Assembly: GCA_000711775.1 (NCBI GenBank)
Contig: ARYC01000349.1
Location: 1-64,000 of the forward strand
Origin: Oxytricha trifallax
Taxonomy: Eukaryota > Ciliophora > Spirotrichea > Sporadotrichida > Oxytrichidae
Length of the DNA stretch: 64,000 bases
Direction of reading: 5' to 3'
The position numbers were made by a program, and so were the translations under genes. This document shows positions 32,703-46,600 of the stretch, one piece after another (the first letter of the stretch is position 1; each line of letters opens with the position of its first letter). Under the pieces are notes generated by a model. The model was given only the letters and a program-made list of their open reading frames with translations, was not told the DNA's origin and searched no databases.

Positions 32703-33344
32703 CTATCTTTCTTTGCATTTTCAATGCCAGTATATATTTTTAACTTAATTGCATATTTAATTACTACTAAATTTCGATTTTTATACCTTATCAAGATCGG
32801 TTGAGAAGTACATGCTTACGAGACAACTGAAGACAAAAAAAAGACAAAAAAAACTATACTCATGCTAATGGAGCAAAGTATGAAGGAGAAATGAGAAATG
32901 ATCACACTTTTAAGATTTATATTTTTTATTATTGCTATTCCTATTATAATTAATTAATTTGTATTTAAATTCAACTTATTTCAAAACAAATCCTTTTGAA
33001 TATGTAATTATTATAAATTTCTCAAAATCAATATCATAAATTATGTTATAATAATTCATATATTAACATCAGGTATTTTTTTATCATATTTTACAATATA
33101 TAATGAGACTTTGGCTAAATATAAATTTTAAAATTAAATTCAAAATATTTATTATATAGGGCTAATTTATTTTTTAAATTTAAATGTTGGGGGCAGGAAA
33201 CTCCAACCGCTAAAATAAATATTATTGAACTTTATATTTTGTTTATTCTTATTTACTTTCTTTCATTAACTTAGAGTAATTTGTATATAAAAATAACAAT
33301 TTATAATTTGACTAAAAAATGAATGACTAAACCCTTTTTAATTT
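32703..33344. other. AT-rich spacer, no gene seen
   Basis: Non-coding sequence after the MT-A70-like gene. It contains a short GC patch near 33188-33210 (GGGGGCAGGAAACTCC) reminiscent of the ends of the 8926-9451 element, but with no partner nearby. Confidence 0.4.
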
Positions 33345-34497
33345 TTACAGATTAATTTATATTTATCAATAATTGGATCAATTAGAAGTTTAAAGATTTT
33401 GCTCTAAAAAATTAAATAGAGAAGCCTCGTGAAAAATTAAAAGCATGCTTTAAACTAATAATCAAAAAGTGATATATTTCTGAATGAAGAATTCTCAGGT
33501 ATAGATAACAATTAATTTAGAAAATGCAGTACCTCAAATTTACAAAATCAATAACTAAATTTGTCTAAGAATTAATTCAATTTAAATTACACGAGAGAGA
33601 ATTCTTATGATTAAAATGATTTAAAATGTGAAGATTTTGAAGATTCAACTTATAGCCTTTATTCATCATAAATTTAAAATTAATATATTATTAATATTAA
33701 TAGGTTTCGTAATTATATAAGGCTCTCATCTTTTAAATAAGAGTAAAATAATTTTCTTCTTCTTTTTAAAATGCATCATAAAAATAATTATTTTTTAAAA
33801 TTTACGAACTACAAAGAAACATTCTTCTAAATAATTTGCAGAAAACGTAGTCAAGGTTTAAAATTCCTATTGAATTATTAAATTAATATAGTATATCCCT
33901 CTTAAAATGTAAATTTACGATAAAATCCGGTGAGTTTAAAACCTTAAAATTATTCATACTAAATAACAAAGGAATAAATAATTATCTTTTTATTGTAAAA
34001 GTAAATTAACTAAATTTAAAAGCCAGGAAATAAATATCAAAAAAATAAAATCAAGAAAAAGCAAAAATCTAAACTTTACTAGAAAGATTAGAGTAATAAC
34101 ATCAGTGTATAACTTCCTTAAAAATAAACACAAATTTCTAAATAAAATTATTTAAGAGATACATACATATCAGAAGAAACTAGACATGGCTTTCAATTAC
34201 ATTCACAGAATACTTATTTTCAGAATATACATAATGAAATAAGTTAAGAAAAAGATGATTCATAGTATGAGTAAAAAAATAAATATAAATAAAAAATATT
34301 TTTACTATTTCTAAGCAATATGATTTTAAAATATTCTGAAACGATTATTAATATTTTAATAAATATAAGATATGTATGAAAGAGACATTATTTATAATGT
34401 GGAGGATGATGATCAATAATCAAATAAGCAAGATGAATATAATCAAAATCTTTTAAGAAATAAAGGAAGAAATAGATAAATGCAACAAAGTTTTTGA
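33345..34497 (+). CDS. C-terminal coding blocks of a + strand gene, possibly the end of gene 1
   Basis: Three blocks are visible. At about 33345-33680 there is a hydrophobic start (INLYLSIIGSIRSL) and then a polar tail (SDIFLNEEFSGIDNNQF). At about 34060-34262 there is YLRDTYISEETRHGFQLHSQ. At 34372-34497 there is MYERDIIYNVEDDDQQSNKQ, ending at TGA. They are separated by AT-rich gaps. The Gln/Asn-rich polar composition suits a cytoplasmic tail after a membrane helix. Gene 1 is on the same strand and lacks such a tail at 19090, so these blocks may complete it after a 14-kb interruption. This link is inference; they could also belong to a separate gene. Confidence 0.5.
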
Positions 34498-35291
34498 ACT
34501 CAAAGATAGAATTAATTTCCTAAAATGTTAATATTTGTGTTTATTTGATTTAAATTTGTATTAAAATTACACTATAAACAAAAATAATTTCTCAGATTTA
34601 TAGGATAAAATATTATAGATATCAATTATTTTAGTAAACTATAATTTTTATAATCCTCAGTGCCTTATTCAAAATTATAAAATTAAATTTAAGTGATTTT
34701 TTTCATTAATTATATTAAAAATAATTATCTATTTATTATATTCAATTTTTCAAATTTTAAATTAAAAATATATATTTTTACAATAAAATTAATATGTTTG
34801 TCAACAATTTCTATCCTTTTTTGCTAAAAAGGCATATTTTTCGTAAAATTTGATCTATATAAAGTTTATGTCAAATTAAAATAAATTAGCTTTTTAATTT
34901 CTAAAATTAGAAAAATTTAGAATAAAAATTAAGAATATTAAACTAATTAAAAATAATCAATTATTTAGAATTATATTTTTAATATTTTATTGACGTAAAT
35001 CAGTATTTTACAATAATATGTTTTATTTGTATATTATTCCGAAATGTTAAAAATAATATATAAATCTTATTAATATTAATCATGTCCTTAAAATATCTAT
35101 CTCTTTAAGTTTGTGATTTATAACAAAATAATACAATTTTAAACTATAATAAAATTAATTTTCATAGAGTTTTGATATTCGAAATAATATATTCAATATT
35201 CATGATAGATATCTATTCATAAACCGATTACTTCTTTAATTTTATGCAATTGTCTTCTTTTCTTAGATTTATAAGATTTCCACTTTAATAA

Positions 35292-35321
35292 AAATAATAA
35301 TAATAATAATAATAATAATAA
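35292..35321. repeat. TAA microsatellite
   Basis: About ten tandem TAA units. Confidence 0.9.
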
Positions 35322-35784
35322 TTATATTAATTATGCTATGCTTATAATAATGTGTGAAAATAATCTGAACTTATTGAATTAATTCTAAAAATTATAGAAA
35401 AATTTGTATTAAAATTAATATACTATAAATGGAATAATATGCTTATTTAATTATAAAATTAGTGGATGTATTTTAGTATATTATAAATTAATGATTTTAA
35501 ATGAAAGTATTATAATTTAATTTTATTAATAAATTTTTAAAAAATATTTTTACTTTTTCTTTATGTAAATTTAATCATTTTTAATATCTTTTACATGTTA
35601 TAAACCTTGTATATTTGGCTAATTTTCATTTTCAAAGTAGTTTTCGCATACTAAGTCATTTAGAGGTTATTCTGATAGAAATTAATTTAATTTATTAAAT
35701 AAAGATTTATACAAATAATTTCTTAATAATTATTTACAATTTAATTGATAAAATAGATAGATTTAATGTATATGATATTATATA

Positions 35785-35787
<3 letters not shown>

Positions 35788-35852
<65 letters not shown>

Positions 35853-35862
35853 ATATATATAT
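35788..35862. repeat. AT dinucleotide microsatellite
   Basis: Nearly pure alternating AT over about 75 bases, self-complementary. Confidence 0.9.
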
Positions 35863-36399
35863 CATTTAAATATAATGATCTTCCTTTTAAAAATAAAAAT
35901 TATAACTAATATATATAAGAAAAATTTATAAATTAATATATATTTAAAAATTATAATTCATTAAAAAATTCAATCCTTTTCAATTCATAGTTTGCAGTAA
36001 ATATAGAGTATTTTTTTCAATTTATTATCACAAGATAATTACTAAAGAAAATTAAAAATTTATATTCGCTTATTATAATTACATAAAAATGATTTCTTAT
36101 TGAAATGAGTTATCTTAGTTTTAATGCCTCTTATTTATGGATTTAAATTTCTTACTTAATGTTAAAGTATTGACTGAATTCTTATTATCGATATTAGTTT
36201 GAAAATAGTTTTATACCTTTCGATTAATATTTGTTTTTATTTGATTTTTAATTTAATATTTTGAGGTTTCTCTACGATATTGTCTTTATTTCCATTTTAA
36301 AAATAGTAGTTGATAGTGTTGAATTTATGCTTTCTTAAAAATATATATATTATGATTTACATAATTTTAATTAAATTGGTATAAATTAAAAATATTTTT

Positions 36400-37620
36400 A
36401 GCTTTTATAATCAAAATCATGTTTACTATGATATACAGACAAGTAATACAAATTGGAACATAACCCAAAATCTATTTATTATAATTGTTTATCTCAAAAG
36501 TATCAGAAAATGGCATAAAAGAAAAGGCAATGAAGTTTTTATTTAAATTTAAATATATTTATATATTTAGTAGAGTGCAATTTCATTAAGGAATTAAAGT
36601 TTGTTGTCATATGCTTTTTAGTATGGTTTTACATCCATCAAGTAAAGAATAGAAAGCAAATTATAATTATAAAATAATTTCTTAAAATTTAGGTTGGAAA
36701 AAATCAGGACTTATAATCCAGAATACTCTTTCAAAAACACAAGCACAATTGAATAAACCATCCTTCTTCCCACTTTCAAGGGTACTTCAAATTAGCTGAA
36801 TTTATTTAATTTCAAATTATCAAGTAGTGATTCAAATCTGATTTTTATGTATTCTCTCTTTTTAATTTAAAAGCTAATGATAGCGAATCTTAAAGTAAAA
36901 AAGCAAAATAGAATTTGAATAATGAGCAAAAGCACTGACATTAAAAAGCTCATTATTTCTCCGTTTGTTATTGTTCTTGTCTATTAATGAATTGAGAAAT
37001 TTTGAATAAGTTACATATTGAATGGAAACTAGAACGCAAAGGAAGATTTCAAGGTATGACTCAAGGATAAATCTTATCATGAAGTTGTAGTTAAATTTCA
37101 TCTCTAAATTTTGTAAAAATTTTCTATAGCCAGAGTTGTTTAGAGTAATAATAAATTACCTTTTACTTGTTAAGTTGTAAAGTCTTAAAACATAGCCTAG
37201 GCATATCAAACCAGAATGAAAGAAGATAAAATAGAAAAATAAAAAAAATTATTATTTAAATTTTCTTAATAGAACAAAAGCCCAAGATTAAGGATTAGAT
37301 TTTAGGATTCATAATTCATAAAATCGAAATTTTCTGTATATGGGCTATCTTCATAGTCATCAAATTCAAAAATATCTCTGCTAATTTCGTCTGTAGGCAT
37401 CAAATTGAAACTTGCAATATCATTTATCAAAGTAAAAAAGGAAACAGTGTTTTGGGGTATCACAAGATTTAAGAGAGGCAGATGAGTCATAAGCTGAAAT
37501 CCTTCAATCATTCCCCAAAATTACTAAGCTGAATAGCTCCTACAGATAAATATAAATTTTGAAATATATACAAAAATATTGTCAGAATAATATTAGAACC
37601 AAAGATGGTCATCATTGTAA
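36400..37620 (-). CDS. Gene 2 multi-helix C-terminal blocks
   Basis: In minus-strand order: 37511-37270 (IEGFQLMTHLPLLNLVIPQN, INDIASFNLMPTDEISRDI, YEDSPYTENFDFMNYES), 37105-36985 (FNYNFMIRFILESYLEIFLC), 36790-36680 (VGRRMVYSIVLVFLKEYSGL), and 36530-36400 (YNKQILGYVPICITCLYIIV). Each has a close partner in gene 3. TAA in the first block (after NYES) reads through as Gln. Several predicted membrane helices. Confidence 0.8.
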
Positions 37621-40600
37621 AACCGTTATTTATATATTTTTTATGATATATCAATTGATTGAGGGAAGCTTCAAAGTTCCATGTTTAATATAAAGCTAAA
37701 AAAATTATAACTTAAACTGGGATATGAAAATTTTTGATATATTTATGACTAAGTTTAAAAGAAAAAGTGTTGCTTGTTTACGTGCTTCAATTTTAGTTAA
37801 AATATTATTTTTTAATTTAAATTAATGGAGAATTATAAATAAATGCAAAAGAGCCTTAAAATTCTTGACTTTAAATTATTTTCCCTTAACAATCAATTAA
37901 ATTGATTCTTTTTGAAAAATATAAACTTTTTAAAACTTTAAAATTTAATATTCTCTTATAAATGATTAAACTTTTAAGTTCATTAAAAATAATTCTAGAG
38001 AAATTCTTTAAACTTTATTGAAAATCTAATCTTTTAGAAATACTATTAAAATAACATAATTTCAAGTATTAAACAATTGATTGGTTTAATAATTATTGTA
38101 GGAATACATTCGAAATTGGGAAAATTTAATTAATTTAATTCATAATAAATCAAAATCGTGGCAGTTAAAGTTGGCCAATTTGAACGATCTTGGGCTCATT
38201 CGATAGAGAATTTAAAATTAGCTGGACTTTATTATTGGCGGTACTATTTTATCGCATCCCTGGAGCGAGATAACTCGACTTTAATTAAACTCCTTTAAAT
38301 TCATTAAATTATACCCTCACATTAAAGTCGAGTTATCTCGCTCAAGGGATGAGATAAAATAGTACCGCCAATAGTAAAGTCCAGCTAATTTTAAATTCTC
38401 TATTAAATAAGCCCAAGATCGTTCAAATTGGCCAACTTTAACTGCCACGATTTTAATTTTTTATAAATTAAATTAATTAAATTTTCCCAATTTGAATGTT
38501 TTCCTACAATATTATCATTACATTTATATAATCCTAATTTTGTGTTTTAAATTGTCCACTTAATAGTTGTTGTAACAGTTTACGAGAAGTCAAGAAAGTC
38601 TATATAATATTATGATTTAAAGTACTATACCTCTTGATAATTATTGAGGTAATTTGCCTTAAAATTCAAGGTCTATTTAATTAGTACTTTCCTCATCTAC
38701 GCTAAAAACTATTCCAGGTTGCAGAAATAAAACTTATATTTAAGTATAATTTATTAAATTTAAAACTGTCAGCATAAAACTAGATTGATATATGCTTTCA
38801 TCATCTTCATTAAACTTAAGCTAAATAACTAATCTCTAATCTTTAACTTAAAATGATTCAATCTCTACTGCCTGAATAATTTCGTCATTTTTAATTGTTA
38901 TTTTTATTAAATTATTAAAAAGGTTTTGGTTTGCATTTATTTTGATTGACTTTTCAAAAACTATTCTCAGTTGTCCGTCTATTGTTATTTTTTAAATTTT
39001 TCCTTTCAAAGATTTGTAAGAATGAATAAGTTAGATCATTTTAATTCTAAAATGATAATAATTTTTATTTATATTTTTATTCTAAATTAATTAAGGCTAT
39101 CAAATGAAGAGATCAATAAAATGCTAATCATAAAAAGATAAGCTTTAGATTTTTGACGAAAATTATTATATCAAGGCTTATTTATAAAAAATGAAAAATA
39201 ATATCTTTTTCCAGTTTTAAAAACTATTTTATATTTTTAAATTCTGAAAAAAATAATCCTAATATTTGAATTTTAAATTTGAAATATTAATATTTAACTT
39301 AAAATATTACCAATTATTTAATTTATTATTTGTAAGTTTAATTTTGAAATTTAATTACTTCTGATTTTATACTTTACGATTGATTTTAGGTTTAGTTGCT
39401 GCTATTATTTTTTGTCTACTCTACTATATTCTCTATCAAATTAATAAATTTATGAATATTTATCTATATATATATATTCTCAGTTACTATCCGACTTAAT
39501 AGATTTATTTTGACTTAATAATCAATGAATCTTCTAGAATCCTAAAAATCTCTAATCCTTAAGATGATATTTAATTTGATAAAATATAAATAAAAATATA
39601 TTGTAGCCTTCTTTTTCAAACTCAAACGGTAAAATTAGTATTAAAATAATCAATATCATATAATTTTTTTAATTTAATTTTACAAATATTTATAGTTAAT
39701 TAATAGATTGAGATATTCTATTCTATTTCTTAATATTTTGCCTTGTCCTTATACTTTCACTGATCATTATATTACACTATCTTCTGAAGCAATATAAATA
39801 TTATAGAACTTGAAATTCATGAATATTTTTATTTTATCAATATCATTTATTATTTGTAAGCATTAGAGGGATCTATCACTTCATATAAAATTCTTTTTTT
39901 TTAAATTTAACTTCATTTGAAATATATATTTTAACATATAATATACTTCTAAAACATAGCTAATTCCCTCCTCGTTTACAATATCAGGAAGTCTAATTTA
40001 TTATAATTTCCTCTATTTTATGAGAATATCTTTAGGATGATATTCAAAAAATGGGAAGTTTTATTTTGATAAATTGAAAGTGTTTTCTAAGTTAATCTGA
40101 ATATCTTCCTAATTTATTTCTCCTAATACTTGTAAATCAATATACTGAGGATCTAAGTATTAATATGGTAAAAATTTTGCACATAAAATATAAAATTATT
40201 TTTTACAATTGTTTTTTATTTTATTATACTTGTAAATTTAATCTTTAATTAAAATTGGTTGTAACATGATTTAGTAATAGCCAGTATTATAAAAATTAGG
40301 GTGCCGAGCTGTAAAAATATTTAAATTTATTGAATTCATAATTTTATAATTTTAGATAATGATTATTGCTTTTTCATATAGAAATAAAGCATCAAAAAAA
40401 CCATAGATTAAATAGATCTCTTGGATATATATATTGTTCTGATCCTTGATATGCCAATTGCTATTTAAATAACCAGAATTAAATTTTATACAATAATTGC
40501 ATAACATTTTAAGCAATTTATTTAATGAAAAAATTGACACAATAAATAATATGTAAAAACAATTAATCTTGTATGTTAAGTTTATGTGGGGGGTATAAGA

Positions 40601-43600
40601 TGTTTTTATGTCATTTACTATTGAAAATACTTAATTTAATTTACATGAAAAGTATTTTGACATAATTCATATCTTTTTGCTTATTAAATTCTGTTGTTTC
40701 ATTTTAAGATTTAAAAATAGAAATATTTGTAATGGAAAATATAATTTCTAGAATTTTATGAATATATTATATTCAATATCTTTGTAATTCCTTCAGACTC
40801 TTCATAAATTAAGATAAAACATAGTTTTCCACATTATTTATATAATACTGAAAGAGAGCTTAGCCTAAAATAATTAAATTATATAATCAATAATAACTAT
40901 AAGTATAAATTAAAATAACTTATTTTTATATAATATTCTGCTAGAGTTCAGAATATCAAAATATTTAAGAATCAAGTTATTATAAAAATGAATAATATAT
41001 ATTTTAATTCTACCAATTTTAGAGAAATTTATTGAAGAAAATTAAAGTAAACATCGTGAATTTATAATTTTTATTAATGGGGATCGTTAATTATATAATT
41101 TTATGATAATAATATGAAAATAATTTTAGTTTACTTTATTATAGAATTTGAAATGAGCTTGACTTTACTATTGAAAGTCCTAATTAATCATATCGTATAA
41201 TTATGACAAATAAACTATAATTTTTCTGTAATATTAAAATTAACAAACCACCCCAAAAATTATAGTTGATTTGTCTTGCTTATACGATATGATTAATTAG
41301 GACTCAAGCTCATTTTGAGTTCTAAAATAAAGTAAATCAACATTATTTTAATATTTTCATTGATTAATTATAAGTATTTTTCTACAATGTTTTAAATTTT
41401 TATCATATTTATTTTAGATTCATTTTATTAAATGCCTAAATTTTTATTTTTCACTAAATATACTTATATTGTTAATGAGTTATAATTAAATGTTAGAAAG
41501 TTGTCACCATATTATAATATCGAATGTTCCTTTGATATAGTTATTTCGTCTTAATTATTAATTTATATTTTGTATAATAACTATCCACAATTAATCGGCG
41601 TCCAACTCAAATTAAAAAGGATAATTATTATTTTAACATAAAATTTGATTTTTACGAAAAAACACAAAATAAAAACAAATTTTAAACATCAAGATTACTC
41701 GATATAAATATCTTTACAACAAAGAAATAAATTATAATAATAAGACTTTGTTAATAAATTGCTCCCCCTTTCAAAATTTGAAATCGAAATATCTATTAAT
41801 GAATAATTTAATTTTTTTATAAATATACATTGCTAATGATCCCAGCATATACTTATATACTTGACTATTTTATTGATGACTTTAAACAACTGTCCAATCT
41901 ACTGTGCAACTTTTAATTTGAATTTCAATCCCAGTTATGTCTACTGCTGATGTATATATATACTCAGTTTAAAAGCCGATGTAAACCGCACTTTACAATG
42001 AATAAGTGTTTATTTGATTGTTAGGTATGTTTTCCATAATTAAATCACTTTTAGAAATTGAAAAAATTATTCATAAAATGAAAATAGTTTTTATTATTAT
42101 TATAGATTTAATTGAATATAGATTTTAGGTTTTTTTCATAAATATTTTAGAAAAGGTTTTAATATAAAATATAATAAATAATTGAAGTTAATTATAAAGT
42201 TATATTTTATTAGAATTCAATTTGACATAATAATACTGTGTTAGTCAGGTCGTATAATATTTAATCAAATTACATTTTACCAATTTAAAATATTGCAAAA
42301 AAGATTTGATTTTAAAAAATTGAAAATTAATATTAAATTAGATTAACATTCGCAACATTTATAAAGCATATAAGGTATGTGAATCTATAAATTCAAATTG
42401 ATTTTTTAAACAAAATTAGATCAGAATTAGAAAATACTAAATCTTTTAATTAATCATTAAATTTTTCTCAGAAATTTAAACAAATAAAAAAAATCATATA
42501 AAAAATGGAAAAAATGAATGTTAGATTTCAATATTTTTTTGTTAATAAGTTTATTAATCTAAAATATCCTCAATCTTATCTTATTACACGTTTTGTGGGT
42601 TAATATTTTATAAATTTGTGATTCAATTATACTTGAGATATAACAAAGGCAATTTGCAATTATTTTAAAATCAGGGTTGATTACCAACACTTATCTAAGA
42701 CTGTAACCTTATTGTTTGAAAAGAAAATAAATGAATGATTTTGATATGAGAATTAAAGAATTTATTAAAAAGCAATAATAATTTTTATTTAAAATATATA
42801 ATAGTCGTACTACAGCTTAAATTGGTATTTATAATTTTAAAAAAAATCCTATTAGATCTTAAAAATTACAGTAAAAAGCTAATTTATTGGGAAAAAAAAT
42901 CTTTAATTTAATCATAATAATGAATGATTAGAAATAAATAGCTATTTTAAGAAAAATCAAGTCATAACATAAACAAATTTTATACATCTAATAAATCAAA
43001 TTTATTAATTTTTGCTATAAATTTGAAATTAGATTTCTTTGTTATAAAATTAATTTTTTTTTTTTACATCAACGATTGTATTAATTATTTGATTTTCTTA
43101 ATGAAAATTATTAATAATAATTTAGTTATTTTTAATTATATCAATATTGACATCATCTACCAATCAGAAACAATATGTAACAGCATCTATGCGTATATTA
43201 TTTATTTTATTTTATTTATTTATAAAAGATAATCTTTTTTTTTACTTAAAAAAATCAATCTGAGCAAGTTGAGAATTCAAACTAAGCAGTTTTTACACTA
43301 AATTCTTCATCGTCATATGCTATTATAGGGAAGTTTTTTTCGTAAATTTTTATAAAGATTATTGTAAAACAATAAAATTAATCAGAGTCAATCACCAATA
43401 AGTTTCAAGAAATGACAAACACACTTAAATGCTTTGTCATTTTATATTTTACAATTTGCTGAATAATATTTTTCTTAAATAATTATTGTTCCTTTTTCAA
43501 AATGATAAAATATTATTAGTTTTGTAGTCATACAATTCACTAAAATATTATATATTGCTCTTTTTCATGCTCTATAAAGTTTATTCTAAAATAGCATAAA

Positions 43601-46600
43601 ATTTATATTGAATACTTAATTTCAATTAATTATAAATTTTTATTCTTTAATTAAGTTTCTACAATAATTTCTTATTCTCCATCTAGCACTCTTAAATTGA
43701 ATCTAGAATAGGCAATCCGGAATAAGAATCTAATAGACTTTCTTTTACTTTTAGGGTTTAGTAGTTATTAAAAGTAAGATTATATGATATTTACAATTAA
43801 AATATATAGAACTTAAGCAAATAAAATAATTAGTTAATTTGTTTGTTAAATTATAAGGAAATTATTATTAAGGGAAAATAATACTGAAAGTAAGTCTCTC
43901 TCCAGACCTCCCATCCGAAAGCATCAGGTGTGAGTGGTATTCACCAAACTCGACTGTCGTCTAAACTTGTGTCCTTTCTTTCATGTAAAAATTCCGTATT
44001 TTAAAGCTGGGTTATGTGCTGTGCTTTTTACCAGGTACAAATATAAAAATACCTTGGGTTTTAAACCCCTAATATTATCAGAATTGGTCAGTAGAACAAC
44101 CTTCTGGACAGTAGGTCCGAAAAAAAATATTGTTACTTGTACTAAATTTAAATGATGATTTTTTTATAAATGTATAGCATTAAATATATTACAAATTAAA
44201 TACTAATCTAGAAAAACTACGATTAAATTACAACTTTATTTTACAATAAAGTTGTTATTAAATATTGCTTTTATTATAGAAATACTTATATTTAATTTTT
44301 CATATTGAGGGCATTATAAATTCGCTTTCAATCATATATTTCTTAAAAGGCAAATTGGGATTTTAGTTTTACCACGTATTTTGAGATATAGTTTAATCAC
44401 ATGATAAACCACTGTTTGAATTATCAAGTATGTTGCTTGAAGTATCAAATATGCTATTTTATATTTCCACATTCGATAGTATGTCTGAAAGTCTTGTTTA
44501 TTTTCCAACGAACAACATTTAATTTGTATCAGGAATCAGATTCATTTAATAAAATTAAATAAAATAAAAAACATATTTTTCATTTTTTAGATGAAGAGAG
44601 AATAAATGCCTCTTTTTTGCAATTGCCATTACAAATTAGCATATATAATATCTTATGAGTTTTGCACAAAAAAATCAGTATTCGCAAATGCTATTAAGTA
44701 TGTAGATAAATCTTCGTCTATAATCTGGATTGTTACATAATAATCCTTTACTCCTTTTCCTATTTATTTAAATATTATTGTTATTATGAAATAATTTTAT
44801 ATAATTAATGATACAAATATTTCCTACTCCAAGACAGTTCAAAACATAATCTGAATTAGAGATATATTTTATTAAATTTATAAAATATTTCATATATCTT
44901 AAAAAATAGTTTTTATATTTTAAATAAAGCTAAACTAATAATCATATATTATAAATTAAATTTATACATTAATTATAAATTAAATTTATACATTAATTAT
45001 AATTAAATTTATACATTAATTATAAATTAAATTTATACATTAATTATAAATTAAATTTATACATTAATTATAAATTAAATTTATACATTAATTATAATTA
45101 AATTTCATAGGTTTTATTTACAAATCAAGATAATCTTTTTAATGGGATTTGATTTGAAAATAAAATTAATAATTATAGAAATTTGTATCGATTTATAAGT
45201 TATACAATGATGGAGTATATTCGATTTAATAAAATATAATAAATTAAAATTTAGATTTCATTTGATGAACAATAATGCAATAATTTTTATATAATTATTA
45301 TAAATTTACATTGCTTAGAAATACGTTTAAATATAATAATATTACATAGTAAATTTTTTTTGCTATAATATTACAATTATTTCTAAATGTAATAAATTTT
45401 ATATTTACATTTTTTTAATTTTAAAGATTTGAATAAATTATTAAATATATTTAAAGAAATGAATTATGTTTCTATATAGAGAATATATTTCAATCTGCAA
45501 CAATTATTAAAACAAAATCAAATAAAATTTTAAACTCATTTATACTAACTAAAAATTAAATAACTAATTGAAAATGATAAAAAGTAATAACAACTTTTAT
45601 AGAATTTCATAAATAGTCCAAAATAATGCAATAAATTCAAAAATAATAAAACCTTAATAAATTATCTCTAATGGAATAAATTTATTGAAACAATAATTTA
45701 ATTCTTTTATATTTAACATATATTAGATATAGTAGTTATTTTGAATATTTTCTCCAGTGTTTTATTACTATAATGCAAGAATAGCGAACAAGTTGTCCTA
45801 ATTATGTTTTTAACTATTGGTTAAGCATGAAAACTAAACCTTATTGTTTTAGTCGTAAAAGCCGTATTAAAACATCAATCCTATAGTATCAGGAGCGTCA
45901 TAATTTTTTTTAAATTAAAGTATTATCCAAAAAATGATAAAAAAATTTACAAATAAGGTTTTAAATTGTCAGTTGAGGATACATTTCTTTAGAATTATTT
46001 GGAACTAATAATATTATCCTTAAAAGTATTTTGAGATATAAAAGTTTTTTTTTTAAAAACTTTTATAATTATTCTCTTGATAAAATGATAATAAATCAAA
46101 AACTTTATAATCTTTCAAATAGATATAAAAAAATTGGAATAAAAAAATTAAAAATTAAAGTATGCTACAGAATGAAAGGATAGCTACTACTTTAATCATC
46201 ATTGTAATAATTGCCCAAAGCATATAAAACTTAATCTTCTGAGTTTTATATTAAAACCATAATGTTTGACCTTATACCTAAAGAATATTTAGATATTAGT
46301 TATGTGAAATTGGCAGCAAAAACTAAAATTTATGATTGATCTTTGTTAATATTCACTATAAAAATGGGATAATAATTTATTTAAATTTTATAAAATGAAA
46401 TCAAAATAAATAGGTTAAAAGTTAAGCTATTGACCTATATTTTATAAAAATTCATTTAAAATAATAGTATTATTAGAATTATAATTATAAACAGATTTAT
46501 AAATTATGAGCCACGTAAATGTTTGAGTTTGAATCCACTACGATAGATTAACTTTATGAATTCAACAAAGGATTATCTATATAAATGGTAGTAATTATAC

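Larger units (their letters stand above)
34498..36399. other. AT-rich intergenic DNA
   Basis: No coding block was recognised on either strand. The stretch contains two microsatellites. It probably separates the 3' end of the + strand gene from the 3' end of gene 2 on the - strand. Confidence 0.45.

Noticed and set aside
44949..45104. Possible CRISPR-like array
   Set aside because: Units are directly adjacent with no unique spacers, and the genome is eukaryotic.
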